A stretch of 25,860 bases of DNA, taken from positions 4,053 to 29,912 of the forward strand of contig BMAT01000318.1 of assembly GCA_019649035.1 (NCBI GenBank). Direction: 5' to 3'. A program made the position numbers and the translations under genes. The stretch comes from Elysia marginata (taxonomy: Eukaryota > Mollusca > Gastropoda > Plakobranchidae). Shown here one piece after another: positions 8,846 through 18,942 of the stretch (position 1 is the stretch's first letter; every line of letters begins with the position of its first letter). The notes beneath the pieces are model-generated. The model worked only from the letters and a program-made list of their open reading frames with translations. It was not told the origin of the DNA and ran no database searches.

Positions 8846-9235
8846 AGTTGATGACATCTTTACTCGGGTAAAAAGAACTTGAAATAAATTTTATAAAAAA
8901 CATTGTTTTGTTTTAATCTTCATATGTAGTTAACATATACACCGTTTGGATTTGTGTGCACTGTTTGTTGGTTTTAACGTTTTAGGAGTACCTTAAACAA
9001 CTGCCCGAAATCATTCTGTCGTTCTGGCTAAATTTGCTTGATGACATTTTCACTTACCTAAAAAAACTTGAAATAAGTAAAAATATTGTTCTTTTTTATC
9101 TAAATAATCAAAGAAACATATACACTGTTTGGATTTGTGTGCACTGTTTGTAGGTTTTACATTTTTAGGACTATTTTAGACAACTGTCAGACATCATTCT
9201 TTCGGTCTGGTCAACTTTGCTTTGTATGGTTATAA
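8846..9235. repeat. Two-copy tandem duplication of about 185-190 bp
   Basis: The order GATGACAT..., AACTTGAAATAA, then ATATACACYGTTTGGATTTG, TGTGCACTGTTTG, and ATCATTCT...GTCTGG occurs twice. The shared ATATAC sites are at about 8935 and 9118. The copies differ by scattered substitutions and short indels, so this is not recent. It lies just beyond copy 2 and may include its 3' UTR. A 16-base piece of the unit (TGTTTGGATTTGTGTG) occurs inverted near 23211-23227. Confidence 0.75.
8883..8888 (+). terminator. Candidate poly(A) signal for copy 2
   Basis: AATAAA about 200 bases after the stop codon, inside the first unit of a two-copy tandem repeat. The corresponding site in the second unit reads AATAAG. 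Confidence 0.45.
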
Positions 9236-10274
9236 ATTAAACATTGCAAACAGGTACATAAAAAAAAAATTACTAGCTGAATGCCCTATCATGCTCGGCA
9301 TGAAATAGTCACCTCAATACAATAGTTCACAGGACCTCTTTGAATACCACATTTCTGGTTCATCCATTTGTTATATCGATGTTGTGTCGCCAGTCCTTGA
9401 TAGAGCGAGATAATGCATCCCGTGGCTTAAAATTCATTGGAGTAATGTAAATGGATACCAACAACTTTCAAGGACTGGCCTTGCGCTGAATTAATCTTTT
9501 ATAGGTCTGGATTTTGATAGAGGTTGAGCATGTTGAACATTTAACATGTAAATTTTATTCTGGAGTTGTTTATTTAAAGACCGTACATCCGTTTTTCCAA
9601 AATGTGCAGTAGGGCCAAAAAGCCAAGTCAAAGCATATGATGCAAAAATGTATTGTGTAAAGATGCTCCGCACTACAAATAAAGAAAAATTTGAAACACA
9701 CTTTTTTAATTTCATTGGGTTGCAACGTGTCGTTTCGGCCGCCTCTCAAAAGTTTAGAAAATGAATACTTAAAGTTTATTTACTGCCTTAAGAAATATCG
9801 ATGATTTAGTTAACCGTCAGCGAATAAACATGTAGGAATTTGAAGCATATTCTTTGCTTTGTGTGTGTTTCTGTGAGGGGGTGGGGTGGGGGTAAAGCTA
9901 TTTATAAAAAAGAAAGCGTTTTTGTTCTAAATAATTTCATGTAACTTGGTAAAAATGAAACTAATTGTCGAAAAGCTCGTTTTATTTTCATTTTTAAAGG
10001 TGTAACAATTGCACGAGATAAACTCATTTATGTTCCATCTGCGAAGCATTTTCGATCGGTTTCAGACATGTATAAAAATCAATAACTATCGTTACCCAAA
10101 GAGGTCGATGCTTCGTCCTTAAATGAAACTTGTCTCATCTTATCTTTTTCTTTTTTTTTGTTTACACACAATTAAATGTAACTGTCATATAAACAAGTAC
10201 AATGTAACGAGAACAGAGCGTAATATGATTATTGTGGCAAATTTAACATTAAAATGTAGAGTACAAGCATTATC
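9236..10274. other. No gene seen; short inverted repeat and AT-rich DNA
   Basis: I see no coding signal here. GCCAGTCCTTGA (9389-9400) and its exact reverse complement TCAAGGACTGGC (9468-9479) make a 12-bp inverted repeat with a loop of about 67 bases. AAAGACCGTACATCC at 9576-9590 resembles a motif repeated at 14.1-14.3 kb. A G-rich patch (GAGGGGGTGGGGTGGGGGT) lies at about 9875-9893. Confidence 0.4.
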
Positions 10275-11775
10275 TTATGATTGAATAGTTAAGTCTGCTG
10301 ACGTCTTGTCATCAGGTAAGTTGATCCAAAACGGTCGGCGATTTTCTGGGCTGGCATCAGTGGAAGTAGCGTATAAATCAGCTCTAATTTTACATGTTTC
10401 AATCCCTCTTAGTTTCTTGTGATTTTCACAACAAGCTGATGAAAGTTGCAAGGTAGCTTTTAGAACTGCAACAGAAATTTCCGTCTGGTCAAACGCTGTT
10501 TGATAGATAAACTCTTTGGAACTTTTGCAGAATTTTGCCCATACAATTTTGTGTAAGTATGGCCGTTATTTTCCTAGCTGTTTTAGAGCATACTGGTTTA
10601 CTCCAGATGTCCAGTTCCTGAAGTCTGACAATGACATTTCCACTGGTTGACAATTTGTTACTTTTGTTGCCTCTACGAAGTCTCTAAAATCAAACAGCTT
10701 GCCCATTTTTCTAATCTGTTTCTCCATGTGCTGAGTCGGATGCCATAAAAGAGTGCCAAGGTTCAAAGTACTTCAGCTCAATTTGTTCTGCATCATACTT
10801 TGGATTGTTTACTATATGGAGCAGCATGGTAAAGAATGTCCAATTTTATTCGACCTAAGCAATTGTCAAGCCACAGGGCCAGCTTTGTAACGTCTCCTAT
10901 GCTTTCAATAAACTTGTGAAGTGCTGAGTATATATTCTCGTCTTTGCTTCCATCGATGGTTTCATGCCACAAAACAATAGTGTCTCTTCCCTTTTTGCCT
11001 AGTTCGCTAATTGTTTTGTTGAAAACAAATACAATGTAGCCGCTTTAAGAACCCACAAGCCTTGAATTAGTCGATTCTAGGCAGCATCAACACCATTCGA
11101 ATATCGGCAGATACTTTCAATTCTCCTACAACTGTGTGAATCAATTACTGTGATTTTCTTCCGCATCATTTTTGGTAAGCAGATCTTGCCACTCTGAACT
11201 TTCCTTTGTGCAGCATAAGTTCACTTACATCGCTGAAGCCAACACAGTCACAGTTCAGAGTATGTGATATGTACGGATAATTTTATTCTCATCGTCTTGA
11301 AGACTTTGTAGAGTGTACTGGGAGATACAGGTGTGTGTGTGTGTGATGAGTTGTACTTTTTGTGCATATTTGTGATTGTCAGATAAGTCGGCAGATATCG
11401 CCTTAATGGCGTTTTTCATTTGCATAATGGGTTCTACTCGGATTGCAGCTTTCTATAAAGTTATTTATGGCATCTTCGTCGCGTTTTTTGTTTGTTTGTT
11501 TTTTTTTGGTGCTGTCCACGGCCATCTATGTGGACTGGTTGATCACTTTGTATTTTCTTTAAAGTTTTTTTTTATTATTGTGTTATGTTTGGTTTCATTC
11601 CCAGAGTTCCGAAGAAAAATGTTTTGCACATTTCAAGGACACATTTATCTGGACGTCTAAACGTGTATTTTAGAGTTACATTCTTTTTCTTGACCTCCCT
11701 GCTCATTCTCCTTCTCTGGACAGTGTGCCTGTTTACCCTCTCGAGAATGAAAGACTTTCTTCCAGAGTAATCCAA
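10275..11775 (-). pseudogene. Decayed copy of an uncharacterised multi-copy invertebrate protein family (DUF7869-like)
   Basis: Homology runs along the minus strand in several frames. From 5' to 3': a basic N-terminal part with VTLKYTFRRPD and MCKTFFFGTLGM (11577-11775); NNFIESCNPSRTHYANEKRH; VSADIRMVLMLPRID followed by FKACGFLKRL (near 11050-11120); NKTISELGKKGRD, HETIDGSKDENIYSALHKF and LALWLDNCLGRIKLDIL (10793-11038); IELKYFEPWHSFMASDSAHG; then GKLFDFRDFVEATK and a C-terminal part ending at the stop at 10275-10277. The order and motifs (WxDNC, KYFEPxHxFM, DFxDFVEA) match proteins I remember from many invertebrate genomes, probably transposon-related. The name is from memory. At least four frame changes or stops make it non-functional. 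A GT microsatellite (about 11329-11344) sits in the middle. From 11776 to 12100 I see nothing further. Confidence 0.6.
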
Positions 11776-12099
11776 GCTCCCAAAATGCTTGTTATTATTT
11801 AAGTGGTCTTCTTAAAAAAGGATTCGCAGCATGCTTTCTTCCTTTTACACGAGCTAGATAGAGACAGATAGGTCAAATAAAAATAACAATTGAGACAGAC
11901 ATGTGTCTATTACTGCATCTTTGACACTAGGAATTTTCTTGCTAGGGGTGTTCCAATCGATGATGCTTGAGATCACTCAAAAGGCTCCAATAATATTATC
12001 ATAAAATGAGCTGAAGGTTCGAATGTTGAGGTATTGAGTGTTATCACAAGAGTGCCGTAAATCTATTTATATATTTATTGTTCTATATGTATTAGCAGC

Positions 12100-14047
12100 C
12101 TTATCTGAAAAAAAAAGAACAGAAACAGGTCAGAATAAAAATTAATAAAAGTAAAAGCGACTCCAAAAAGAAAGAATTTAAAGCAGTAAGAAATAAGCTT
12201 CTCCATGAACTGCAGTCTGTGGTCAAATGTAAACGGAACAATGAGCTGGATAAAGCGGCGGAAGATATCGACAAATTGCCTGATCATACCAGTATGTTTA
12301 AAGCAGTCAAATCCCTGAATAGGAAAAAGCCAGAGAACCCAAAAATATTTGACACAGATGGAAAATTTATCACAAACATAGACGAAATACAAACTGTACT
12401 TGGTAAACACTTCAAAGATAAATTCAGAGACGATCAAATCAATTATCTAGAACCTTTCCAAGGCGACGCACGTGATCTTAAAAATCCAATAACTACAAAT
12501 GAGGTAGAAAAAGCCCTCGCCCGTCTTAACAACAACAGAGCGTGTGGGGAGGACGGAATACCTGAGGAACTCATCAAATACGGCGCTGATACACTCGCCA
12601 AGGTTATTTGCAACATTCTTAATAGAGTTTTCTTAGAACACAACGATATAAACATCAACGATGGTAAAGTGATAACGCTTCAAAAACCAGGAAAGTCTAA
12701 AGGTCCTGTCACTAATCTTCGCCCCATAACTTTGTTAAATACCTTGAGAAAAGTGCTTTCACATATCGTGCTAATCAGAACTAAGCATGACATAAACGAG
12801 TACCTATCTCCAAGTCATAGCGGATTTAGGGAAGGGAGGAGCACATCCGATATAGTGTGGAGTCACAGATGGCTAGTTAGCAAGACCTATACCGAGAACA
12901 TACACTTTTTTTATAACAGGCATTGTTATGTCCAGTGCCTTTGACACCGTAGACAGACACCTTCTCCTTAACATACTGAAGAATATCATTAGAGAAGACG
13001 AACAAGGCATAATCAGATACTTTCTTAGTAATAAAGAACTATCTATAGAGCTCAAAGAGTCATAAAAAACAGAATCATTCAAGTCAAATAGTGGAACTCC
13101 TCAAGGTGATAGCCTCAGCCCTGTCTTATTCATTGTCTACTTAGAACATGCGCTCAAAAACATACGGAAGATCGAGACACTCCACACTCAAAACACTTTA
13201 GAACTGGCATACGCCGACGACGTTGACTTTGTTTCAACAACTGACTTTGTCGACGTAGAAAATTCGAAAAGAGTTAGCAGACTTCAGGTTAAATGTTAAT
13301 ACCAACAAAACTGAAAACACACTCGTTCAAAAAGACAGAGAAGATTGGAAAAAAGTGAAGAAAGTAGGCTCATTGCTGGGAGATACAGAAGATATTGAAA
13401 GAAGGAAACAATTATCCAACCTCGCCCTACAGAAGCTGTCAAGCATCTCGATAAGAAACGACAAGGCGAAACAAGTAACAAGACTTAACCTTTACCGAGC
13501 ACTCGTGAAGTCAATACTTCTGTATAACTGTGGCACATGGTCTCTGGCAAAGCAAGAAGAACACAAACTAAACGCTTTCCACCGCAGCGGCGGCAGCCAA
13601 TTAAAAACAATCCTCAATATCAAATATCCCACAGTTATCAAAAACAATGCTCTCTGTTAGAAGACATGTGAAACTCCCATACATATCTTTAACCATTCTC
13701 GAAGCGCGATGGCGACTTTTCGGTCATACTTTAAGACAGGCCATCAATACACCACCAAACATTGCAATGACTAAATACTTCAAGACGGAGGGAAGCAAAC
13801 AACCGTGCCGACCAAAAACATCGATTGTGACTACACTAGGACGAGACCTCAAGAGTCACAACAACGATCACTGGCCAACTAGATAACGTTCAATTTAAGA
13901 CCTTGACCACCTTCGCGACATAGCACAGAACAGATCCGACTAAAAAGTAAAAGCACCTGACGACAGCAATATACAGATCAGCCCAGGCAGAGACGTCAGT
14001 TGGCGTCGCAGCGGACAAGCATTAAGAAGAAGAAGAGAGAAGAAGTG
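12100..14047 (+). mobile_element. 5'-truncated, decayed LINE (reverse transcriptase and C-terminal part)
   Basis: Reverse transcriptase landmarks appear in order: AVKSLNRKKPENPKIFDTDG, then LNNNRACGEDGIPEELIKYG, NLRPITLLNTLRKVLSHIVL and SGFREGRSTSDIVW in the frame open at 12219-12944. Next come GIVMSSAFDTVDR, SGTPQGDSLSPVLFIVYLEH and LELAYADDVDFVS in a second frame (about 12919-13300). Then SLLGDTEDIERRKQL and LVKSILLYNCGTWSLAKQE follow in a third (13355-13660), and LEARWRLFGHTLRQAINTPP at 13647-13886. Thus it has at least three frameshifts plus an internal stop (LKES-stop before KTESF). The motif A position normally Asp reads Val (GIVMSSAFD), while YADD is kept. The endonuclease is missing, and the element ends near an AAGAAGAAGAAG tail. 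It is dead; the clade is uncertain. Confidence 0.85.
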
Positions 14048-14081
14048 AAAAGTCGTAAAGTGAAGATGGCATTTTTTCACC

Positions 14082-14300
14082 AAAAGACCGTACCTGAGTT
14101 TTATACGGATATACGGTCTTTATCTAAAAAAACAAGTGTTGAAGTTCCCTCAGTGGATATACGGTTTTGTTTTTTCAACATTCTGCTCTTATTTGTTAGA
14201 ATATAGACACGGGACCCAGATAGAAATGCGCGCCTTCATTCAAACTATCAAGTGCACCAAAAAAACGTTTTCGCGCCAAAAGTGGATATACGGTCTTTTT
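14082..14300. repeat. Cluster of a short GGATATACGGTCTTT motif
   Basis: GGATATACGGTCTTTA at about 14107-14121, GTGGATATACGGTTTT at 14153-14168 and GTGGATATACGGTCTTTTT at 14282-14300 are direct copies. AAAAGACCGTAC at 14082-14093 is an inverted partial copy. A related AAAGACCGTACATCC lies at 9576-9590. The outer inverted copies could be ends of a small non-autonomous element of about 220 bp, but no target duplication is clear. Confidence 0.45.
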
Positions 14301-14574
14301 ATATAAAGAAAAACTCCAGTATTTTGATAATGCATAGGTCTAGATTTTATCAGACAGGCATTGCCTCCTCGAAATTCCTCCTGTCGCATCATGTAAGGTT
14401 GTGATTTAGATCTAAGAATAAGACTTTAGACCACAAGGGTTATTATGATCATTTTCAATAATAAGAGGGCTAATGTGATGAAAGGATAATGTGATGTAAG
14501 GAAACCTGATATGAATCTGGATCTTGGACTTACTCGTAATATTTTTTATTCTACCCTGTAACAAACAAAAATTA

Positions 14575-14648
14575 ACATTTAGAGGATTCAAACTTGGTAC
14601 CTCTTGAGTCTCAGGCATCAGCGTTACCATTTAAGCTATCACCTCTGG
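14575..14648 (-). mobile_element. tRNA-derived SINE head
   Basis: On the minus strand: AGAGGTGATAGCTTAAATGG (A-box-like), then TAACGCTGATGCCTGAGACT and AGAGGTACCAAGTTTGAATCC (B-box-like, compare GGTTCGAATCC). Spacing is tRNA-like but acceptor pairing is poor, so it is a SINE relic rather than a tRNA gene. From 14650 to 15448 I see no gene. Confidence 0.5.
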
Positions 14649-15448
14649 TGTCAATAGAGCGATTACAAAAAAAAAACATTATAATTAGTCTTCTGATACT
14701 TTCTCATGACTTCCGTAAGCGAATGTAATCATGTGACATGAAATGGCTGGTGTTAGAACATGGAGTAAAAGCCTAATTTTATCCGTGTTAATATATGTTA
14801 TGACACCTGCCGTTTACTTCATGTGCTCATCTGGTTATTTTTTATTCTCAAATTCAAAGCAAAAAATATTCAAACTGTATTCAGTGAAAATTTGAGGCAA
14901 ATACTGAATACTATTTATTGTGTCGAAGCGTTTCTTATGTAATCTTTAAGGTTTAGGCGATTACTTTTTCATGCTGATGAACAATTCCAGTTAAAGGAGT
15001 GAAGGTTTTTCGGCGAACTACACACAATGTTAAGCTAAGGTATTTTACAATAAACATGGGTATACACTGCACTTATGGCAAAACATCAAGCAGACCTCTC
15101 CTTCCGAGTCACACAATGTGGCCATCAATTATGTTTCCTGGCTTTGTGCTGGTACTTTAGGCTTTTTGGAGACAAGCGAAGATCAATAGTTTTAATAATC
15201 CAGTTTTGCGTTAGTTTCAGACGCAGTATGGTTTTATCTTCATTTACCAAACGTTCAAGAAACTCAATCTTTCACACCTGTACACAAAACAAGCTGTTGA
15301 CAACATTCTCATTTCAACTGTGGTTCAGATGTCGTAGGGCAATTTTAAATACTTGAATCTTTTGGCCCTGAGCCTGATAAAATTTCGGGAACCCACCAAG
15401 ACCCAACCTTTTGGTTACCTAATAAAACCTGTGTATCTTTTTGACGTT

Positions 15449-16510
15449 CTATTCAAACCAAACGGTAATCGATTGCATTAAGGAACTCTCCACAATGGCT
15501 TTGTAAAAACCTACAAGTGTCACCTTATTAATTAAGTTATTGATGTTGATACCACCTACTTTCAGACCAGGAATGTTATCTATTGTTCTGAAGATGTATT
15601 CAGTATAGAGATTAAAAATCGCTGGGGACATAACACAGCTCTGTCTTACTCCACATTTAATCTTCACAGCTTCAGACATGTTTGTGTCTATCCTAATCTT
15701 TGTCCTTTGTTGCCAGTAAAGATTGGCGATGACAGCAATATCATTTTCATCTATATCTGTTTTCTGCAACATTTCTATGAGTTGTTCATGTTTTACCGAG
15801 TCAAAGGCTTTAGAATAGTCGATGAAACAGGCGAATATTTCTTTATGTACTTCCAAGTATCTTTCAGCTGTTACCTTCAGGCTGAATATAGCCTCTCTAG
15901 TACCACTATTTTTTCTGAAGCCGGTTTGTCTGTCACTTATTTCAAGTTCAATCTTCAGCGACATCCTTCGCATAATAATGGAGAGAAGTAATTTCAGGAT
16001 GTGACACATGAGACTTATCGTTCGATAGCCCGAGCAGTCTTTTACCTTTGGTTTCTTTGGCAGAAGTATAAACACTGATGTTTTAAGATCCTCCGGGATG
16101 TAGGCTGTGCTGTACATACAATAACAAAGATTGGTGAGGACCTCAATACCAAAATCACCCAAAACTTTCAACATGTCCGTGTTAATGCCATCTATGCCAC
16201 AAGCTTTCCCAGACTTCATAAGCTTCAAAGCCTCTGCCACCTCGGATGCCAAAATGCAGGGTCCTTGTAGAAAAGATTGAATCGGAGTTTCCCCTCTATG
16301 GTCATTGAAGAGTTGCTCAACGTATTCAGACCATCTCTTAATGATTTGTTCGGTCTCCATCAAGTTTTCTCCCTTTTCATTTTTGATGTTTCCTCCTACT
16401 TTTATTTTATTGCTTGTAAATTTCTTGATTTCTTCATACATTTGTTTAGGATTGTTGTCTTTTGATAGCTCCTCTATAAGGTAGCAGTTGTAGTTGAGCC
16501 AAGTAAAAAG
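15449..16510 (-). mobile_element. LINE reverse transcriptase fragment with internal deletion of the catalytic centre
   Basis: The frame is open for about 350 codons on the minus strand, and homology starts near 16510. Landmarks: YLIEELSKDNNPKQMYEEIK, then RWSEYVEQLFND, CGIDGINTDMLKVLGDFGIE, ILLPKKPKVKDCSGYRTISL, SDRQTGFRKNSGTREAIFSL, FACFIDYSKAFDSVKHEQLI (motif A intact) and GVRQSCVMSPAIFNLYTEYI. After GGININNL (about 15540) the frame jumps to INKVTLVGFYKAIVESSL, which in full-length relatives lies well past the YADD box. So YADD and the following part of the palm/thumb are missing, apparently in frame. The endonuclease and C-terminal parts are also absent. It resembles endonuclease-reverse transcriptase LINEs (RTE-like) common in invertebrates; the clade is not proven. 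Confidence 0.85.
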
Positions 16511-16743
16511 GATAGTGCTCGGCAAAAGAATGATGTTGGTAGGGAATTGTAAACCTGTAACTAATTAATTATATAACTTTTTAGGCTCGATAGTGTTGGG
16601 AGACGAACCAAAATTTATAAACATAATCCTGGCATATGATTATTTTGTTCTCTAAGTGTGTCAGTATATCGTGAGCGTTAATAGCAACAGCATCGTCAAT
16701 AGATACAAGTTTAAGTAAACATCGCGTCTTGGTGGTAAGAAAT

Positions 16744-16960
16744 TACAAAAAAAAATTTTCATTATTGCCGATGTTAGAACGGAAAACTGTTTGCGAGTGC
16801 GAGCGCTATGCAACGGCCCTCTGGTTTGATGCTGTTTTGTCCTGCAGCCTTATTCATATTTAGCCTTGTCAAAGCGCGCATTGTTTCTTGCTCTACTACT
16901 ATCTTCTGGCCAAGATGCCACACCTTCTTGATTAATTTGTTCACTTTGTCGACCACGAAA
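16744..16960 (-). mobile_element. Small LINE reverse transcriptase fragment
   Basis: The minus-strand frame includes QETMRALTRLNMNKAAGQNS and IKPE, matching the conserved RT block usually seen as L-x-x-hN-x-x-KAAGPDGI-x-P. A neighbouring frame continues with LHSARTRKQFSVLTSAI, matching the next block (LKxCAxxLxxVFTxIF), so there is a frameshift after IKPE. The fragment is too short to place in a clade, and it belongs to a different lineage from the adjacent element, whose equivalent block reads CGIDGINTDML. Confidence 0.55.
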
Positions 16961-18397
16961 GCTTTTCAATTTTAATTTTGCTGTTGTCAACAGAATGGAG
17001 TTTCACGAAATGTCCCTAAAACAGTAAAAGATGCTTATCTTTCATGGTGCTAAAAATGGATTTTATAGCACCTCTTTCTTTATAACACTCAGAACTAGAC
17101 ATCTTTTTTCCCGGACACCTTATCATTCGTCTAAGGTGACGCTTTCTTTCTGTGGTGTTGTAATGTATATACTTTAAGTCCAAGCTTTGCATCCACAAAC
17201 GAGGGTTGGTTTTATGAAGCGTTATTAGTTCTAGCGGTTTTTGTTGTTGTTGTTGTTTTTTTTTGCAGCTTACGATATACATACATTTACTTTTGTTATA
17301 CATGGTGGCTCTTTTTCCGAATCACTGTTTTGCTTGATGAACACGTAATTTGACCTCAATGTGCTCTGCGTTCACATTCTGTAATTCTTATACGTAAATG
17401 CATAATGGCGCTAAAATATTGATAAAAGTAGTAGTGAAGTAAACCAAACGAAACGTTATTTCAAGCATATTAAATGTATGTCCTTTGTTCACCTATAGCA
17501 GTTATAGGTAAAAAATATCAGTTGTCAGAATGTCTGCTTTGCAACGTTCTTCATTGGTGACAAACATAAGATGCGTTTTTTTTATTATTATAGACCAAAC
17601 AAAGTTCCCGGTACCAGTTATCTCTATACATATCAAGTTTCTATAGTTTTGGAAGTATGGAGTATTATCTAAGGATTTTCTTGCCTTATATATAATGACT
17701 TTTGAAAAATTGTTTAAAGTCTTAAATGGGAAATTTTGTTTTTCTTAAAACAATTGGTCATGTTAGGCAGCTATCTGTTTATGACGTCCGCTCACAAAAA
17801 AGTGACAGTAACAAAAATCATGGTATTTTGGAGTAACTGTTTATTAGAGTCATAGTTAAGTATGAAAGCGTGGAACAAACTGTAACACTATTTCATTTAA
17901 AGAAAAATATAATATGTGAACATCTTAGGGTTATTCGTTACAATGATTATTGTCAAACTAACGTGAGAAATCTTTCATTAACAAATAGAAACCAGAAGAT
18001 ATTTTATAGCCTCGTTCAATTTTTTAGATATGTTTCTATGTATTGCTGTATAACGTAGCAAATCCAAATTATCTGTTGTAAAACCTATTAAGGAACAAGG
18101 AATGGAAGAACAAGGCTACGAAAAAAGAACATAATACATCTCCAAATCTTTTTTAAAGCTTGTTATTAGATTTCGGTTGCTTTATAAACACAAGAGAGCA
18201 TCTAACTGTAACAAGTTAAAAATTACTCACATAAAAGCGTTCTTCTGATGCATTAGAAAGGAGGTATGTGTTTTAAATATTCTCCCGATCATGTTAAAAC
18301 GTCATCAACCTATTTAACTTTCACCAAAAGACTTTCATTTCATGTATGCGTCACAAGTTCCGTTTCTGAATTCTGTATTGCACTCAAGATATCCGGG
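16961..18397. other. No gene seen; AT-rich unannotated DNA
   Basis: The longest frame here (minus, 17016-17303) has a poly-Gln run from a TTG/TTGT repeat (about 17240-17262) and no recognisable domain. No repeat boundaries, tRNA-like boxes or RT motifs were found. Confidence 0.4.
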
Positions 18398-18429
18398 GGT
18401 CATGGTCGATTAGGTTCAACCGTCGATCT
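18398..18429 (-). promoter_or_regulatory. Conserved 3' UTR element next to the stop of copy 3
   Basis: On the minus strand the stop is followed by AGATCGACGGTTGAACCTAA then TCGACCATGAC, aligning with the element after copies 2 and 4. Copy 3 belongs to the other coding class, so sharing of this 3' sequence is notable. Confidence 0.45.
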
Positions 18430-18825
18430 TTATCTGGTACCTCCGGCGATGCTGCCGCCAATGGTGTCAACTACACCGGCCACAGTGCTGAACACACACT
18501 GGGCATTACACATAGCATTGCAAGCGCTGAAGGTAAAGCCACATGTAATGATAGACAGAGGGTTGGAGCCATCTCCGCGACATTCGGTGAGCTCTTCGCC
18601 GCACTGGGCACCGCAGGTATCGACACAGTTACAGACGGCACCACAAGCTGTGTTACAGATGGTAGCCTGGGTCTGACACAGCCCGCCAAGGAGACCTGTC
18701 AGATCACAGGCTTGCTGGGCAAACCCACACTGTCCGCTACAGGTGTCTGTACAGGGAGAAGCGTTGGTGCTGTAGACCAGGATGGCGACCACAGCCAGGG
18801 ACATAGCAGTTCTGAAAGAGTTCAT
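18430..18825 (-). CDS. Secreted 16-cysteine two-module protein, copy 3
   Basis: Complete 131-codon ORF. Signal peptide 1-22 (MNSFRTAMSLAVVAILVYS, then TNA). All 16 cysteines are in the same spacing as copy 1, with RGD at residues 83-85. Module 1 is identical in protein to copies 1 and 4. Module 2 has its own changes (GEELTEC for GGQLAEC; FTFSACNAMCNAQCVFS) and groups with copy 1 (SLITC/SIITC, FTFTA/FTFSA). The tail ends IAGGTR. In the first 66 codons it differs from copy 4 at only about 4 bases, far fewer than elsewhere, which suggests gene conversion. It is divergent from copy 4, with ATGs about 3.4 kb apart. Function is unknown. Confidence 0.92.
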   Translation of the reverse strand: MNSFRTAMSLAVVAILVYSTNASPCTDTCSGQCGFAQQACDLTGLLGGLCQTQATICNTACGAVCNCVDTCGAQCGEELTECRGDGSNPLSIITCGFTFSACNAMCNAQCVFSTVAGVVDTIGGSIAGGTR

Positions 18826-18933
18826 GATGCAATGGCTGGGTTGGTTGGCTTAGCTGACACTGTGATTGGGTAGAGTTATACCGTCTGCCTAGCAGTCTTT
18901 GTTAAGAGATGGCAAAGATAATGTTATCTAATC

Positions 18934-18942
18934 CTTTTATAG
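18934..18942 (-). promoter_or_regulatory. TATA box of copy 3
   Basis: On the minus strand GTAGGCCTATAAAAGG, with CTATAAAAG about 109-117 bases upstream of the ATG. The flanking GTAGGCC is shared with copy 1. The leader contains CTAAGCCAACCAACCCAGCC. Confidence 0.72.

Noticed and set aside
11376-11660. Plus-strand frame of 94 codons, hydrophobic
   Set aside because: It is antisense to the decayed gene at 10275-11775, and its hydrophobicity comes from T-runs.
15075-15356. 93-codon plus-strand frame
   Set aside because: No recognisable domain, no signal peptide and no promoter; likely chance.
17016-17303. Minus-strand frame with a Gln run
   Set aside because: The Gln run comes from a TTG/TTGT repeat; no domain or supporting signal.
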